Source: Mesobacterium pallidum (GTDB taxonomy: Bacteria > Pseudomonadota > Alphaproteobacteria > Rhodobacterales > Rhodobacteraceae). From it: DNA of 64,000 nt. Location of the stretch: positions 186,001 to 250,000 of the forward strand of contig NZ_JAIMID010000006.1 in NCBI RefSeq assembly GCF_019966535.1. The letters run 5' to 3'. This document shows, one piece after another, positions 7,602 through 17,954 of the stretch; the first letter of the stretch is position 1; each line of letters begins with the position of its first letter. A program made the translations under genes and the position numbers. The notes under the pieces were generated by a model that was given only the letters and a program-made list of their open reading frames with translations, was not told the origin of the DNA and ran no database searches.

Positions 7602-8744
7602 TCAGCGCAGCCGGGCGGCCCGGGCAAGATGCGCGGGCAAACGCCGCAGCACAGCGCGAGTCAGGTCGGGGTATTCAAGCTCCCCGGCCATCATGCGCAG
7701 GTAGTCACGTTTCAGCCCGCCCTGGCCTGAAAACGCCTTGAGAAAGGCCCGTCGCATGGGCCGGGCAAAGATCAGCAGACGGATCGCGCGCGCCTGTCGC
7801 AGCGCCGTGTGGATCGGTTTCAGGCTCTCGGTGTAGCAGGGCAGTGCCGTGCCCGGCGCGCCCTCGGCCAGGGCCTCAACCGCGGCATGTCCGGCCAGGG
7901 CACCGCTTTGCATGGCATAGGCGATGCCCTCGCCGGTGATGGGGTCGACGAGGCCGGCGGCATCTCCGCACAGCAGGACGTCGCCCTGCCCCGGCACCTT
8001 GCGGAAGGCGCCGAACGGCAGGTGGTGCCCCTTGATCTTCGGCGGGTCCGTCACCCCAAGTTCGGCCATGTAGGCGGCCATCGACGCTTTCATGTCCGGA
8101 TTGCGGCTCAGCACGCCGCCGACGCCGATGGTGGTGCTGCCCGACTTGGGGAAGGACCAGCCATAGCCCCACTCCGCCGCACCGAAGTCGATGCGGATCG
8201 CCGGATCACCCGTCTGCGGCGGCGCCTCGATCTCGAAGCCGAACCCGATGTGCCGGGCGTCAAAGCTCTCGCCGAACAGCGCCCGGGCGACACGGCTTTT
8301 CACACCGTCCGCACCGATCAGCAGCCGGCCCGACAGCGCCCGGCCACCCTCGAGCGTGACCACCGTGCCCTCGATGTCCTTCACCAGCCCGGTGATCGCC
8401 TCGGCCCCCGCCGCAACGGCATGCTCATGGATGGCGTTGTCCAGCGCCAGCCGCGTGGTCAGGTACATGGGCGGGACGTCCGTTATCACGCCCAGCGCCT
8501 GGCCATGGGCGTGGAACTCGTAGCGGTCGCGGCGGTCGGTTTCGACGGGGTCGGTGCCGAAGATCTCGCGGTACAGCGCCATCGACCGCCCGGTGAAGCC
8601 GCCGCCGCACAACTTGTCGCGCGGAAAGACATGACGGTCGACCAAGGCCACGCGCAGCCCTGCGAGGGCAGCCACGAACGCTGCCGCGCCCCCGGCGGGG
8701 CCCGAGCCGATCACGATCAGGTCATAGCTGTCCATGGCGCTCAC
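7602..8744 (-). CDS. Geranylgeranyl-reductase-family FAD-dependent oxidoreductase
   Basis: 380 residues. A Rossmann FAD motif IVIGSGPAGGAAA lies at residues 10-22, followed by DKLCGGGFTGRS (CGGG substrate loop) and a second FAD segment, LLCGDAAGLVDPITGEGIAYA. This set is typical of the geranylgeranyl reductase/ChlP superfamily, which reduces prenyl double bonds or acts on related lipids. No photosynthesis gene is adjacent, so a bacteriochlorophyll role is not supported by context. The L,D-transpeptidase gene lies 33 bases upstream on the same strand and may share a transcript. An alternative start is 3 codons downstream. Confidence 0.88.
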   Translation of the reverse strand: MSAMDSYDLIVIGSGPAGGAAAFVAALAGLRVALVDRHVFPRDKLCGGGFTGRSMALYREIFGTDPVETDRRDRYEFHAHGQALGVITDVPPMYLTTRLALDNAIHEHAVAAGAEAITGLVKDIEGTVVTLEGGRALSGRLLIGADGVKSRVARALFGESFDARHIGFGFEIEAPPQTGDPAIRIDFGAAEWGYGWSFPKSGSTTIGVGGVLSRNPDMKASMAAYMAELGVTDPPKIKGHHLPFGAFRKVPGQGDVLLCGDAAGLVDPITGEGIAYAMQSGALAGHAAVEALAEGAPGTALPCYTESLKPIHTALRQARAIRLLIFARPMRRAFLKAFSGQGGLKRDYLRMMAGELEYPDLTRAVLRRLPAHLARAARLR

Positions 8745-8777
8745 ATGACAGGGCGTGTCGCGTCGGACAAGGCCCGA

Positions 8778-9350
8778 TCAGAAGACGGTGACGACGGTCC
8801 CCACGGGCACGCGCTGGTACAGGTCCATGACGTGCTCGTTCAGCATCCGGATGCAGCCGTTCGACACCGATTGCCCGATGGAATTCGGCGCGGTCGTGCC
8901 GTGGATGCGGTAATAGGTGTCGCGCCCGTTCTGGAACAGGTACAGCGCCCGCGCGCCCAGCGGGTTGCCCGGGCCACCCGGCTGGACATAGTCGTTGTCC
9001 TTGAACTTGCCGTAGGCGCCGGGGTCACGTTCGATCATCTCGTCGGTCGGGCGCCAGGTCGGCCATTCCTTCTTGACCGAGATGGTGGCCGTACCCTGGA
9101 AACTCAGCCCCGCCTTGCCGACGCCCACGCCATAGCGCATGGCCGTGCCGTCCTCCATCGTGAGGTACAGGAAATGGCTTTGCGGGATAATGAAGATCTG
9201 CCCGGCCGCGTAGGGTTTCTTGAGGCTGACAAGCTGCGGCATCAGCTCGGGCGCCAGCTGGAACGCGGTCTGCGCGATGGCCGGCGCGGCAAGCGTGGTG
9301 GTTGCGGCGGCGGCAAGCCCGGTGGCAAGGAAATGGCGGCGGGGGATCAT
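8778..9350 (-). CDS. L,D-transpeptidase (YkuD) with Tat signal
   Basis: 190 residues. MIPRRHFLATGLAAAATTT is a twin-arginine-type signal, with cleavage likely after AIA (residue 26). The YkuD catalytic motif is H150-GTT...S-x-S-N-G-C166-I-R-M, with Cys as nucleophile. The enzyme acts in the periplasm and either makes 3-3 peptidoglycan cross-links or anchors proteins to the wall. It precedes the reductase gene on the same strand. A second, divergent YkuD gene is present at about 41 kb. Confidence 0.9.
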   Translation of the reverse strand: MIPRRHFLATGLAAAATTTLAAPAIAQTAFQLAPELMPQLVSLKKPYAAGQIFIIPQSHFLYLTMEDGTAMRYGVGVGKAGLSFQGTATISVKKEWPTWRPTDEMIERDPGAYGKFKDNDYVQPGGPGNPLGARALYLFQNGRDTYYRIHGTTAPNSIGQSVSNGCIRMLNEHVMDLYQRVPVGTVVTVF

Positions 9351-9467
9351 GGCAGGCTCCGACTGTGGCTTCGGTCGATAATTGTGCTGTTCAAGTGCAG
9401 ATTGTCAAATATGTCCATGCCGGAAATGACGGGCGCGTGAGGCACCACCGCCCCAGCCGCGGCCCGA

Positions 9468-9482
9468 TTAACCCGTTGTTAA
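9468..9482 (+). promoter_or_regulatory. Exact CtrA-box match (TTAA-N7-TTAA)
   Basis: TTAACCCGTTGTTAA matches the alphaproteobacterial CtrA consensus at all eight fixed positions. It sits 23 bases before the ATG of the hypothetical gene at 9506 and 117 bases from the divergent L,D-transpeptidase start. Confidence 0.6.
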
Positions 9483-9505
9483 GCCTGCTGCGGCGTGATG
9501 GAGCC

Positions 9506-9811
9506 ATGACACATGCCTCCGCCTCCCCCGATTCGCCTCCGGATCTGATCGACCTCTCGGTACCAACGACAGACGGCGGGCCACAGCGTCTGTCGGTCCA
9601 TCTCGGCCGGCTGCTGGCGCGCCTCAGGCCCACTCAGGACGCCGGCGACGACTGGACTGCCAGGGTCCGGCAAGAGATGGCGCGCACTGCGCCCGCCTTC
9701 GACGCCCATGTGGCCGATTGCAGCGACACCGACGACATCATGAGGCGCGAGGAGGCGCTGGCCATTGCCCGGCGCAGCCTGCAACGCCGCCCGCCCCGGC
9801 CCGACGCATAG
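9506..9811 (+). CDS. Hypothetical protein, possible CtrA-regulated gene
   Basis: 101 residues, soluble, rich in Asp, Arg and Ala. It has an N-terminal low-complexity stretch (ASASPDSPPD), a beta-like SVPTTDGGPQRLSVHL and a helical C-terminus (MRREEALAIARRSLQRR). I do not recognise a family. Support for expression is indirect: an exact CtrA box lies just upstream and the gene fits between the divergent transpeptidase and the convergent ettA. An open frame of equal length exists on the other strand, so reality is likely but not certain. Confidence 0.5.
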   Translation: MTHASASPDSPPDLIDLSVPTTDGGPQRLSVHLGRLLARLRPTQDAGDDWTARVRQEMARTAPAFDAHVADCSDTDDIMRREEALAIARRSLQRRPPRPDA

Positions 9812-9832
9812 GCCGGGCCGGGACGCCGCGTC

Positions 9833-11485
<1,653 letters not shown>

Positions 11486-11557
11486 TCGAATATCCTCGCC
11501 TCGCATTTCGGGTTCGGCCCCTGATAGAGGAGGGGCGCTTCCCGTGCAATCCGGCGC

Positions 11558-12430
11558 TCAGAGATGTTTCTCGAAGAAATGATCGGGGTACGGGTCGTCG
11601 TTGAACCGGTCGATCTCGGCCCAGCCGCGCCCGCGGTACAGCGCGACCGCCTCGTGCAGGGCCGAGTTGGTGTCGAGCCTCAGCGTGGCGATCTCCAGCC
11701 CCCGCGCCATGTCTTCGATCCGGTCCATCAGCCGGTGCGACAGGCCAAGCCCGCGCGCGGCGGGGGCGATCCACAGCCGCTTGACCTCGGCCACCGCGCC
11801 GCCCTGCCCTTTCAGCCCGACACAGCCCAACGGTATCCCGTCCGACCAGGCGACCAGGAAGCCGCCGCGCGGGGCACGCATGTCGGCGGCATCGGGGTCG
11901 CGGCTGAGGTTCACATCAAAGCCCTGCGCGAACCGCTCGGCCAGTTCGGCGTAGTAGCGTCCAAGGCAATGGACCGAGGCGGGGTCGGTCGGGTCGGTCT
12001 CGGCCAGCGCGATCCGCTCCTGCCCGAGGGTCGAGGCGATCAGGTCCATCGCATCAAGCAGCCGCGACATGCGGGGATGGCGCGACAGGATCTCGGCGGC
12101 GAAATCCTGCGACAGGCGTTCGTATTCCGCGACCTCGGCCTTGCCGGCCTCGGTCAGTCGGGCGATGCGGCGCCGGCCGTCCCCGGGGTCGGCCGCAAGC
12201 ATGATCAGCCCCTCGGCTTCCAGCGATTGCAGCCCGCGCGACAGCTGCGCCTTGTCGATGCCCAGCGCCCCCAGCAATTGCCCGACCTCGGCCCCCTCCG
12301 GCCCGATGCCGGTCAGCATCCGCGCGACGCCCAGGGGGCGGCCCCGGCCAAGGTAGGATTGGTCCAGCGCCCCGATCTCGAGGGCGACGGCGCGGTTGAA
12401 ACGGCGAAGGCGTGCGACGGGGTCCAGCAT
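11558..12430 (-). CDS. MarR-GNAT fusion: transcriptional regulator with acetyltransferase domain
   Basis: 290 residues in two domains. Residues 1-140 form a winged helix of MarR type (LGALGIDKAQLSRGLQSLEAEGLI, then DGRRRIARLTEAGKAE). Residues about 150-290 form a GNAT domain (RLWIAPAARGLGLSHRLMDRIE, then LRLDTNSALHEAVALYRGRGW). Such fusions are known in many proteobacteria, but their effector and acetyl acceptor are mostly unknown. A GTTGAC/GTCAAC palindrome begins 5 bases upstream of the start codon, consistent with autoregulation and with control of the divergent nadD. Confidence 0.9.
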   Translation of the reverse strand: MLDPVARLRRFNRAVALEIGALDQSYLGRGRPLGVARMLTGIGPEGAEVGQLLGALGIDKAQLSRGLQSLEAEGLIMLAADPGDGRRRIARLTEAGKAEVAEYERLSQDFAAEILSRHPRMSRLLDAMDLIASTLGQERIALAETDPTDPASVHCLGRYYAELAERFAQGFDVNLSRDPDAADMRAPRGGFLVAWSDGIPLGCVGLKGQGGAVAEVKRLWIAPAARGLGLSHRLMDRIEDMARGLEIATLRLDTNSALHEAVALYRGRGWAEIDRFNDDPYPDHFFEKHL

Positions 12431-12434
12431 GATC

Positions 12435-12450
12435 GTTGACTACCGTCAAC
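12435..12450. promoter_or_regulatory. Palindromic operator candidate, marR-GNAT/nadD
   Basis: GTTGAC-TACC-GTCAAC, perfect 6-bp arms, lies in the 45-base divergent gap between the MarR-GNAT gene and nadD. Its symmetry and position suit a MarR dimer. It also resembles FNR/CRP-family half-sites (TTGAC-N4-GTCAA), so the binder is not settled. Confidence 0.5.
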
Positions 12451-12475
12451 CAAATCCCGTCGCAAGGGCCAATCG

Positions 12476-13147
12476 ATGGGAAAGATTGACTTCGCCCCGG
12501 GGCGCGTCAAAACCAAGGCGATGCGAAACGGCTTTCCATATGCGCGCCGGGGCCAGGTGATCGGCCTGTTGGGCGGGTCTTTCGACCCGGCCCATGACGG
12601 CCACGTCCAGCTGACCGAAACCGCGTTGCGGCGGCTGCCGCTCGACCGGGTGTGGTGGGTCGTGAGCCCGGGCAACCCGCTGAAGGCGCAAGGCCCCGCC
12701 GGGATGGCGGCGCGGATCGGCCATGCGCGCCGCCTGATGGATCACCCCCGCGTCGAAATCACGGACATCGAGGCGCGCCTTGGCACCCGTTTCACCGCCG
12801 AGACCCTGCGCATGCTGCGCCGTCGCTACCCGGGCGTGACCTTCGTCTGGCTGATGGGGGCGGACAACATGGTGCAGCTCTCGCGCTGGCGCGACTGGAA
12901 AGAGATCGTGATGACGACCCCCATGGCGATCTTCGCCCGGCCCGGCATCCGCATCGCGGCGCGCACCGCCAAGGCGGCGACCGTGTTCCACCGCGGCCGG
13001 CTGCGGGCAGAGCAGGCGGCCCTTCTGCCGCGCCGCAAGGCCCCTGCCTGGGTGTTCCTGAATATGCCGATGACGCCGGTCTCCTCCTCGGCGATCCGCG
13101 CCTCGGGCGGGTGGCTGCCGACCGGCGCCGAGGCTGCGAAAAAGTGA
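12476..13147 (+). CDS. nadD: Nicotinate-nucleotide adenylyltransferase
   Basis: 223 residues. [14 protein letters not shown] (residues 31-44) holds the nucleotidyltransferase GSFDP-x3-GH motif; [25 protein letters not shown] and the C-terminal SSSAIR complete the NadD pattern. It adenylates nicotinate mononucleotide to deamido-NAD, a late step of NAD synthesis in the cytoplasm. The ATG at 12476 has AAGGGC upstream. An ATG at 12521 (MRNGFP) is an alternative, because many homologues begin near there. dacB follows on the same strand. Confidence 0.92.
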   Translation: MGKIDFAPGRVKTKAMRNGFPYARRGQVIGLLGGSFDPAHDGHVQLTETALRRLPLDRVWWVVSPGNPLKAQGPAGMAARIGHARRLMDHPRVEITDIEARLGTRFTAETLRMLRRRYPGVTFVWLMGADNMVQLSRWRDWKEIVMTTPMAIFARPGIRIAARTAKAATVFHRGRLRAEQAALLPRRKAPAWVFLNMPMTPVSSSAIRASGGWLPTGAEAAKK

Positions 13148-13195
13148 AACCGCGCCGCTTGTCCCCCTTGCCCCACCATGATTAGGCTGACCGCG

Positions 13196-14743
13196 ATGGA
13201 AAAACAGCTCAGCAGACGCGCGGTCCTGTCGGGACTGCTGGCCAGTGCCGCGGGCGCCGCCACGGCCAACCCGCTGGCACGCTCGCTGCGTCCCCATGCG
13301 CGGCCGGATGGTGCGGCGGCGCCGATCCCCGACTTCGACGGTCTGCGCCCCAAGGCGCGCGACGAGGACCTGATCCTGCGCCTCGCCCCGCCGGCCGAAG
13401 AGCTGATCGCCGAGGCGCGCCTGGGCGGTCATGTCAGCTATTCCGTGGTCGACGTGAAGACGGGCCTCGTGCTCGAGGAACATGACACCGGCACGACCAT
13501 GCCCCCGGCCTCGGTCGCCAAGGCGCTGACCGCGCTTTACGCGCTGGAAACGCTGGGCCCCGAGCACCGGTTCGAAACACAGGTGCTGGCAACCGCGACG
13601 CCGAAAGACGGCGTGCTGGACGGCGACCTGGTGCTGGCCGGCGGAGGCGATCCGACCCTCGACACCGACTCGCTGGCCGCGCTGGCGCAAAAGCTCAAGG
13701 ACAGCGGGCTGCGCGAGGTGCGTGGGCGGTTCCTGGTCTGGGGCGGCGCGCTGACCCAGGTGCCCGAGATCGACCCGGACCAACCCGACCAGGTCGGTTA
13801 CAACCCGGCCGTGTCGGGGCTGAACCTGAACTTCAACCGCGTGCATTTCCAGTGGACCAAGGCGGGCAGCAATTACACGGTCGCGATGGATGCCCGCAGC
13901 GCCAAGTACCGGCCCGAGGTCTCGGTGGCGCGGATGCAGGTCTCGACCCGCGGCTCGCCGGTCTACACCTACGACGACCGCGGCGGGCGCGACGAATGGA
14001 CCGTGGCGCGCGGCGCGCTCGGCACCGGCGGATCGCGCTGGCTGCCGATGCGCAAGCCCGAGATCTACGCCGGCGAGGTCTTCCAGACCTTTGCCCGGTC
14101 GCAGGGCATCGTGCTGAAAGCGCCCGAAAGCGCTGGCGCGCGCCCCTCCGGCCCCGTGCTGGCGCGGCAGCAAAGCGCGCCATTGCGCGAGATCGCGCGG
14201 GACATGCTGCTTTATTCCACCAACCTCACGGCCGAGGTGCTGGGCGTCGCCGCCACGACCCGGCGCACCGGCCGCGTGCCCGCCACGCTGCGCGCCAGCG
14301 CCGCGGCGATGAACAGCTGGGCCCGCGAGGTCCACGGCATGCAGGGCACGGAACTGGTCGATCATTCGGGGCTTGGTGCCGACAGCCGCGTGTCGACGGC
14401 GTCGCTGGCCACGTTGCTGGCGCGGGTCGCGCAATCGGACCTGCCGCCGCTGCTGAAGGACATCGCGATCCGCGACGACCAGGGCCGCCCGCAGCCGAAC
14501 CACCCGATCCAGGTGGTGGCAAAGACGGGCACGCTGAACTTCGTCAGCTGCCTGGCGGGCTATGCGACGGGGCCGGATGGCACGCAGATGGCCTTTGCCA
14601 TCTTCACCGCCAACATGGACGAACGCGCCGGCATCCCCCCCGAGGACCGCGAGCGCCCCGCCGGGTCGAGCTACTGGAACGCCCGGTCCAAGCGGCTGCA
14701 ACAGGCGCTGATCCAGCGGTGGTCGTTCTTGTACGCGACTTGA
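13196..14743 (+). CDS. dacB: D-alanyl-D-alanine carboxypeptidase/endopeptidase (PBP4, class C)
   Basis: 515 residues from the ATG at 13196; an in-frame ATG 18 bases upstream is possible. A Tat/Sec-like N-terminus (SRRAVLSGLLASAAGA) precedes the mature enzyme. The three penicillin-binding motifs are visible: S106-V-A-K109, S341-T-N343 and K443-T-G445. The large insert between the first two motifs is typical of PBP4. It acts in the periplasm, trimming D-Ala from stem peptides or cutting D-Ala-mDAP cross-links. It is tandem with nadD at about 50 bases. Confidence 0.92.
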   Translation: MEKQLSRRAVLSGLLASAAGAATANPLARSLRPHARPDGAAAPIPDFDGLRPKARDEDLILRLAPPAEELIAEARLGGHVSYSVVDVKTGLVLEEHDTGTTMPPASVAKALTALYALETLGPEHRFETQVLATATPKDGVLDGDLVLAGGGDPTLDTDSLAALAQKLKDSGLREVRGRFLVWGGALTQVPEIDPDQPDQVGYNPAVSGLNLNFNRVHFQWTKAGSNYTVAMDARSAKYRPEVSVARMQVSTRGSPVYTYDDRGGRDEWTVARGALGTGGSRWLPMRKPEIYAGEVFQTFARSQGIVLKAPESAGARPSGPVLARQQSAPLREIARDMLLYSTNLTAEVLGVAATTRRTGRVPATLRASAAAMNSWAREVHGMQGTELVDHSGLGADSRVSTASLATLLARVAQSDLPPLLKDIAIRDDQGRPQPNHPIQVVAKTGTLNFVSCLAGYATGPDGTQMAFAIFTANMDERAGIPPEDRERPAGSSYWNARSKRLQQALIQRWSFLYAT

Positions 14744-14888
14744 GGCAAGCCTGCGTCCGACGATCACCCGTGTCCTCGCACACCGCAGGTCTCGGCGCCC
14801 GTCTCAGCCTGATCGCCAATGGCCGCTCCGAGCCCGATGCGGTCTCTGGTTCACCTCTCGTCGAAAAGCGGGCGCGGCTCCCTGGTGC

Positions 14889-15317
14889 CTATTCCGGGAG
14901 GGTCACTCCACTGCCCCCCATTTCAGACGGGAAGTCCTTCATCTTTGGTAGGCCATCAACCATCCGGAGGACAGTCTCGCCATAGTTGACATGGATGCCG
15001 GGTTCGAAAATCTGGTCTGGGATCGTGGCGGCATATACATCCATCAACCCCCACTGTGGATGATAGGTCATCACATGTCCGCCGCATCGCGAGCAGAACT
15101 GGCGGTCCGAGCGATCAGTCTTCTTGAAATGGCCGATTTGGTCTGCACCTCGAATGACCACCACGTTTTCGTCCTTGAATAAGGTGAACGCATTGACAGG
15201 CCCGGCAGACCACGAACGGCAAGACGCACAATGACAGTATCCCATCGCTTCCGGGGGTCCTGAAACTTCGATTTCCACCGCGCCGCAGAAGCACGTTCCT
15301 TTTGTCGGATTAGACAT
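14889..15317 (-). CDS. GFA/CENP-V family zinc protein
   Basis: 142 residues. The cysteine pattern is that of GFA (glutathione-dependent formaldehyde-activating-like) proteins: C9-x-C11, C28-x-C30-x2-C33, and C75-x2-C78, ligands of two zinc ions. Members are cytoplasmic; a few bind S-hydroxymethylglutathione, most have unknown substrates. The gene and its flanks have more A/T-ending codons and AT-rich spacers than the neighbourhood, which suggests a different origin (inference from reading). It is convergent with dacB. Confidence 0.85.
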   Translation of the reverse strand: MSNPTKGTCFCGAVEIEVSGPPEAMGYCHCASCRSWSAGPVNAFTLFKDENVVVIRGADQIGHFKKTDRSDRQFCSRCGGHVMTYHPQWGLMDVYAATIPDQIFEPGIHVNYGETVLRMVDGLPKMKDFPSEMGGSGVTLPE

Positions 15318-15542
15318 TTTGGGAGTCTTTCAGTCGCAGATGTAGTAGGCGCATTGCCTTCTCTCATCGCGAACAGAGACCATAGCAGCTTTCGCCCGGC
15401 TACAGGCATAATTTCGATGCGCCAAGTTTGCAGGCGGGTTCCACGGGTAACTCGGACGCCAAGAGGCATAGAGCCAGTCTACGCGAAGGATGCCAAAAGC
15501 CCGCTTTGTCCGACTAGCAGACGTCACAAAGTCCGCCGCCCC
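15318..15542. other. Intergenic stretch of atypical composition
   Basis: No supported gene. A minus-strand open frame of about 65 codons exists but has no ribosome-binding site or recognisable similarity. The DNA is less G+C-biased than its surroundings, and TTTGT-CACAAAG sequences surround its right end. Confidence 0.4.
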
Positions 15543-15968
15543 TCACTCCACCATATGCCGCACGCGCGAGCCGCGCTCGATGGCGGCGGCGTGCAGGCGG
15601 TCGATGTTCAGCTCGTAGCGGATCTCTTCCAGCAGGCGCAGCTCGGTCTCGGCGGTCTTGCCGTCGGCGGCCGCCACATCGCAGGCGAGCGCATAGCCGG
15701 TCTCGAACAGGCGCTCGGGCAGGTTGGCGCGCACGAGGCCGAACAGCGCGTCCAGCCCGTCTTCCTGCTCGAACAGGTCGAACACGATCTTGGCCATGTC
15801 CTTGATCCGGTCGGCGTCGTAATTGCCGAAGATCGGCAGGTTGCCCACGTCGCTCTCGATCTTGACCAGTTCGGCGGTGCGGATGTTCTCGTCCGACACG
15901 GACACGGCGATCATCAGCGCGACAAGGCAATCCTGCGGGCTGAGCGGGTGGGACATATCGGCGGGCAT
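15543..15968 (-). CDS. TerB-family (tellurite-resistance-like) protein
   Basis: 141 residues; the start at 15968 has GGAAAG upstream. The protein is all-helical with paired conserved motifs around residues 10-40 (DCLVALMIAVSVSDENIRTAELVKI) and 95-115 (ACDVAAADGKTAETELRLLEEI). This repeats the D-x3-x2-E metal-binding helix pair seen in TerB/DjlA-N domains. These are cytoplasmic, metal-associated helical bundles; tellurite resistance should not be assumed from the name. It is divergent from lysS, with about 157 bases between starts. Confidence 0.82.
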   Translation of the reverse strand: MPADMSHPLSPQDCLVALMIAVSVSDENIRTAELVKIESDVGNLPIFGNYDADRIKDMAKIVFDLFEQEDGLDALFGLVRANLPERLFETGYALACDVAAADGKTAETELRLLEEIRYELNIDRLHAAAIERGSRVRHMVE

Positions 15969-16125
15969 GGGACATCTTTCCAAATCGTTGTCGATGCAGA
16001 GGATATGGCCCCCGGGGCCGCCCCGCAACAGCCCTGCGCCATATTGACCTGAGACGACCACGGGCGTAGGACGCGCGCTGTTGTTCCCGGGCGGCCCCCG
16101 CCGCCCCGCGAGAATGGAGAGAGAC

Positions 16126-17772
16126 ATGTCCGATCTGCGCGACGCCGCGATGCGTTCGAAAGCCTGGCCCTTCGAAGAAGCGCGCCGGGTGCTGAAACGC
16201 TACGAGAAAGCGCCGCCGGAAAAGGGCCATGTCCTGTTCGAGACCGGCTATGGCCCCTCGGGCTTGCCGCATATCGGCACCTTTGGCGAGGTGCTGCGCA
16301 CGACGATGATCCGCCGCGCCTTCGAGGTGATCAGCGACATCCCCACGCGGCTCATCTGTTTCTCGGACGACATGGACGGCATGCGCAAGGTGCCGGGCAA
16401 CGTGCCGAACCAGGACCGCCTGCGCGAGGACCTGCAACGCCCGCTGACCTCGGTCTACGACCCGTTCGAGACGCATGAAAGCTTTGGTCACCACAACAAC
16501 GCCATGCTGCGCCGGTTCCTTGATACCTTCGGGTTCGAATACGAATTCTTCTCGGCCACCGAGTTCTACAAGTCCGGCCAGTTCGACGAGGTGCTGAAGC
16601 GCGCGGTCGAGAAATACGACGACATCATGAAGGTGATGCTCAAGTCGCTGCGCGATGAGCGGGCGGCGACCTATTCGATCTTCCTGCCGATCCACCCCGA
16701 AACCGGCCGCGTGCTTTACGTGCCGATGAAGGAGGTGAACGCGCAGGACTACACGATCACCTTCGACGACGAGACCGGCCGCGAATGGACCCTGCCCGTC
16801 ACCGGCGGCAATGTGAAGCTGCAGTGGAAGCCCGACTTCGGCGCCCGCTGGGCCGCGCTGGACGTCGATTTCGAGATGTACGGCAAGGACCACAGCACCA
16901 ACACGCCGATCTACGACGCGATCTGCGAGATCCTCGGCACCCCGGCGCCCGAGCATTTCACTTATGAGCTGTTCCTTGACGACAAGGGGCAGAAGATCTC
17001 CAAGTCGTCGGGCAACGGCATCTCGATCGACGAATGGCTGACCTATGCCTCGACCGAGAGCCTGTCGTATTTCATGTTCCTCAAGCCCAAGACGGCCAAG
17101 CGTCTGTATTTCGACGTGATCCCCAAGGCGATGGACGAATATCACCAGCAGCTGCGGGCCTACCACGATCAGGACATCGACAAGCAGCTGGCGAACCCGG
17201 TCTACCACATCCACAACGGCGATGTGCCGCGCTCGGACATGGTGGTGACCTTCTCGATGCTGCTGAACCTCGCCTCTGCCGCCTCGGCCGAGGACAAGTC
17301 GGCCCTGTGGGGCTTCATCGCGAAATACGCGCCCGATGCCACGCCCGAGACGCATCCGGGCCTCGATGCGGCCGCCGGCTATGCGGTGCGCTACTACAAC
17401 GACTTCGTGAAGCCCGAGAAAGTCTACCGCGCCCCGACCGAGCAGGAGCGCGCGGCACTGACCGACCTGCGCGCGGCGCTGGCGGACGCGGGCAAGGCGC
17501 TGGAGCTGATCGCGCAGAAGAACGCGCTGGACGGCAAGGACGAACCCGCGCCGGCCGTGGACTATACCGACGAGGATTTCCTGCAGAGCATCGTCTTTGC
17601 CGTCGGGAAGGTGCATGGATTCGAGCCGCTGCGCGACTGGTTCAAGGCGATCTACGAGGTGCTGCTGGGCGCCAGCCAGGGCCCGCGGTTCGGCAGCTTC
17701 ATCGCGCTTTACGGCCGGGACGAGACCATCGCGCTGCTCGATGACGGGCTGGCCGGCAAGCTGGCCGCCTGA
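16126..17772 (+). CDS. lysS: Lysyl-tRNA synthetase, class I
   Basis: 548 residues; GGAGAG precedes the ATG at 16126. HIGT (residues 49-52) and KISKS (290-294) are the class I aminoacyl-tRNA synthetase signatures; [11 protein letters not shown] and [12 protein letters not shown] are typical of the class I LysRS. This archaeal-type enzyme replaces the class II LysRS in many alphaproteobacteria. It charges tRNA-Lys in the cytoplasm. No class II lysS is in the window. It is followed by an imperfect CCGG-rich hairpin near 17782-17803. Confidence 0.95.
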   Translation: MSDLRDAAMRSKAWPFEEARRVLKRYEKAPPEKGHVLFETGYGPSGLPHIGTFGEVLRTTMIRRAFEVISDIPTRLICFSDDMDGMRKVPGNVPNQDRLREDLQRPLTSVYDPFETHESFGHHNNAMLRRFLDTFGFEYEFFSATEFYKSGQFDEVLKRAVEKYDDIMKVMLKSLRDERAATYSIFLPIHPETGRVLYVPMKEVNAQDYTITFDDETGREWTLPVTGGNVKLQWKPDFGARWAALDVDFEMYGKDHSTNTPIYDAICEILGTPAPEHFTYELFLDDKGQKISKSSGNGISIDEWLTYASTESLSYFMFLKPKTAKRLYFDVIPKAMDEYHQQLRAYHDQDIDKQLANPVYHIHNGDVPRSDMVVTFSMLLNLASAASAEDKSALWGFIAKYAPDATPETHPGLDAAAGYAVRYYNDFVKPEKVYRAPTEQERAALTDLRAALADAGKALELIAQKNALDGKDEPAPAVDYTDEDFLQSIVFAVGKVHGFEPLRDWFKAIYEVLLGASQGPRFGSFIALYGRDETIALLDDGLAGKLAA

Positions 17773-17954
17773 CGCGCACACCCGGCTCGGGCACCCGGGC
17801 CGGACCACACTTGAAGCGTCATACGGGCCACGCCACACGTCTTGCGCGAAGTACTGCCCTTGCGCCGCCTCTCGGCGGGTTTCGAAACACGTGCAGGACC
17901 GGTAAGATCGTGGAAACGTGATCGGGGCAATCTGCGACGCGAGAGGGATTCGGC

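Noticed and set aside
9479-9784. Minus-strand open frame of 101 codons opposite the hypothetical gene at 9506
   Set aside because: The plus frame has the CtrA box and a promoter-facing layout; the minus frame overlaps these signals and has no ribosome-binding site.
12446-14767. 773-codon open frame antisense to nadD and dacB
   Set aside because: Both genes on the plus strand have full catalytic motifs; the antisense translation is Arg/Gly/Ala-rich without any motif.
15330-15527. Possible small gene or pseudogene on the minus strand
   Set aside because: No ribosome-binding site and no similarity that I can name; it may be a remnant, but the evidence is not enough for a call.
15543-15968. Tellurite resistance system
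   Set aside because: Only a lone TerB-like gene is present, without terC, terD or terZ partners; the name does not show the function.
15514-17838. 774-codon open frame antisense to lysS
   Set aside because: The complete class I LysRS lies on the other strand; the antisense frame spans the TerB gene boundary and has no domain.
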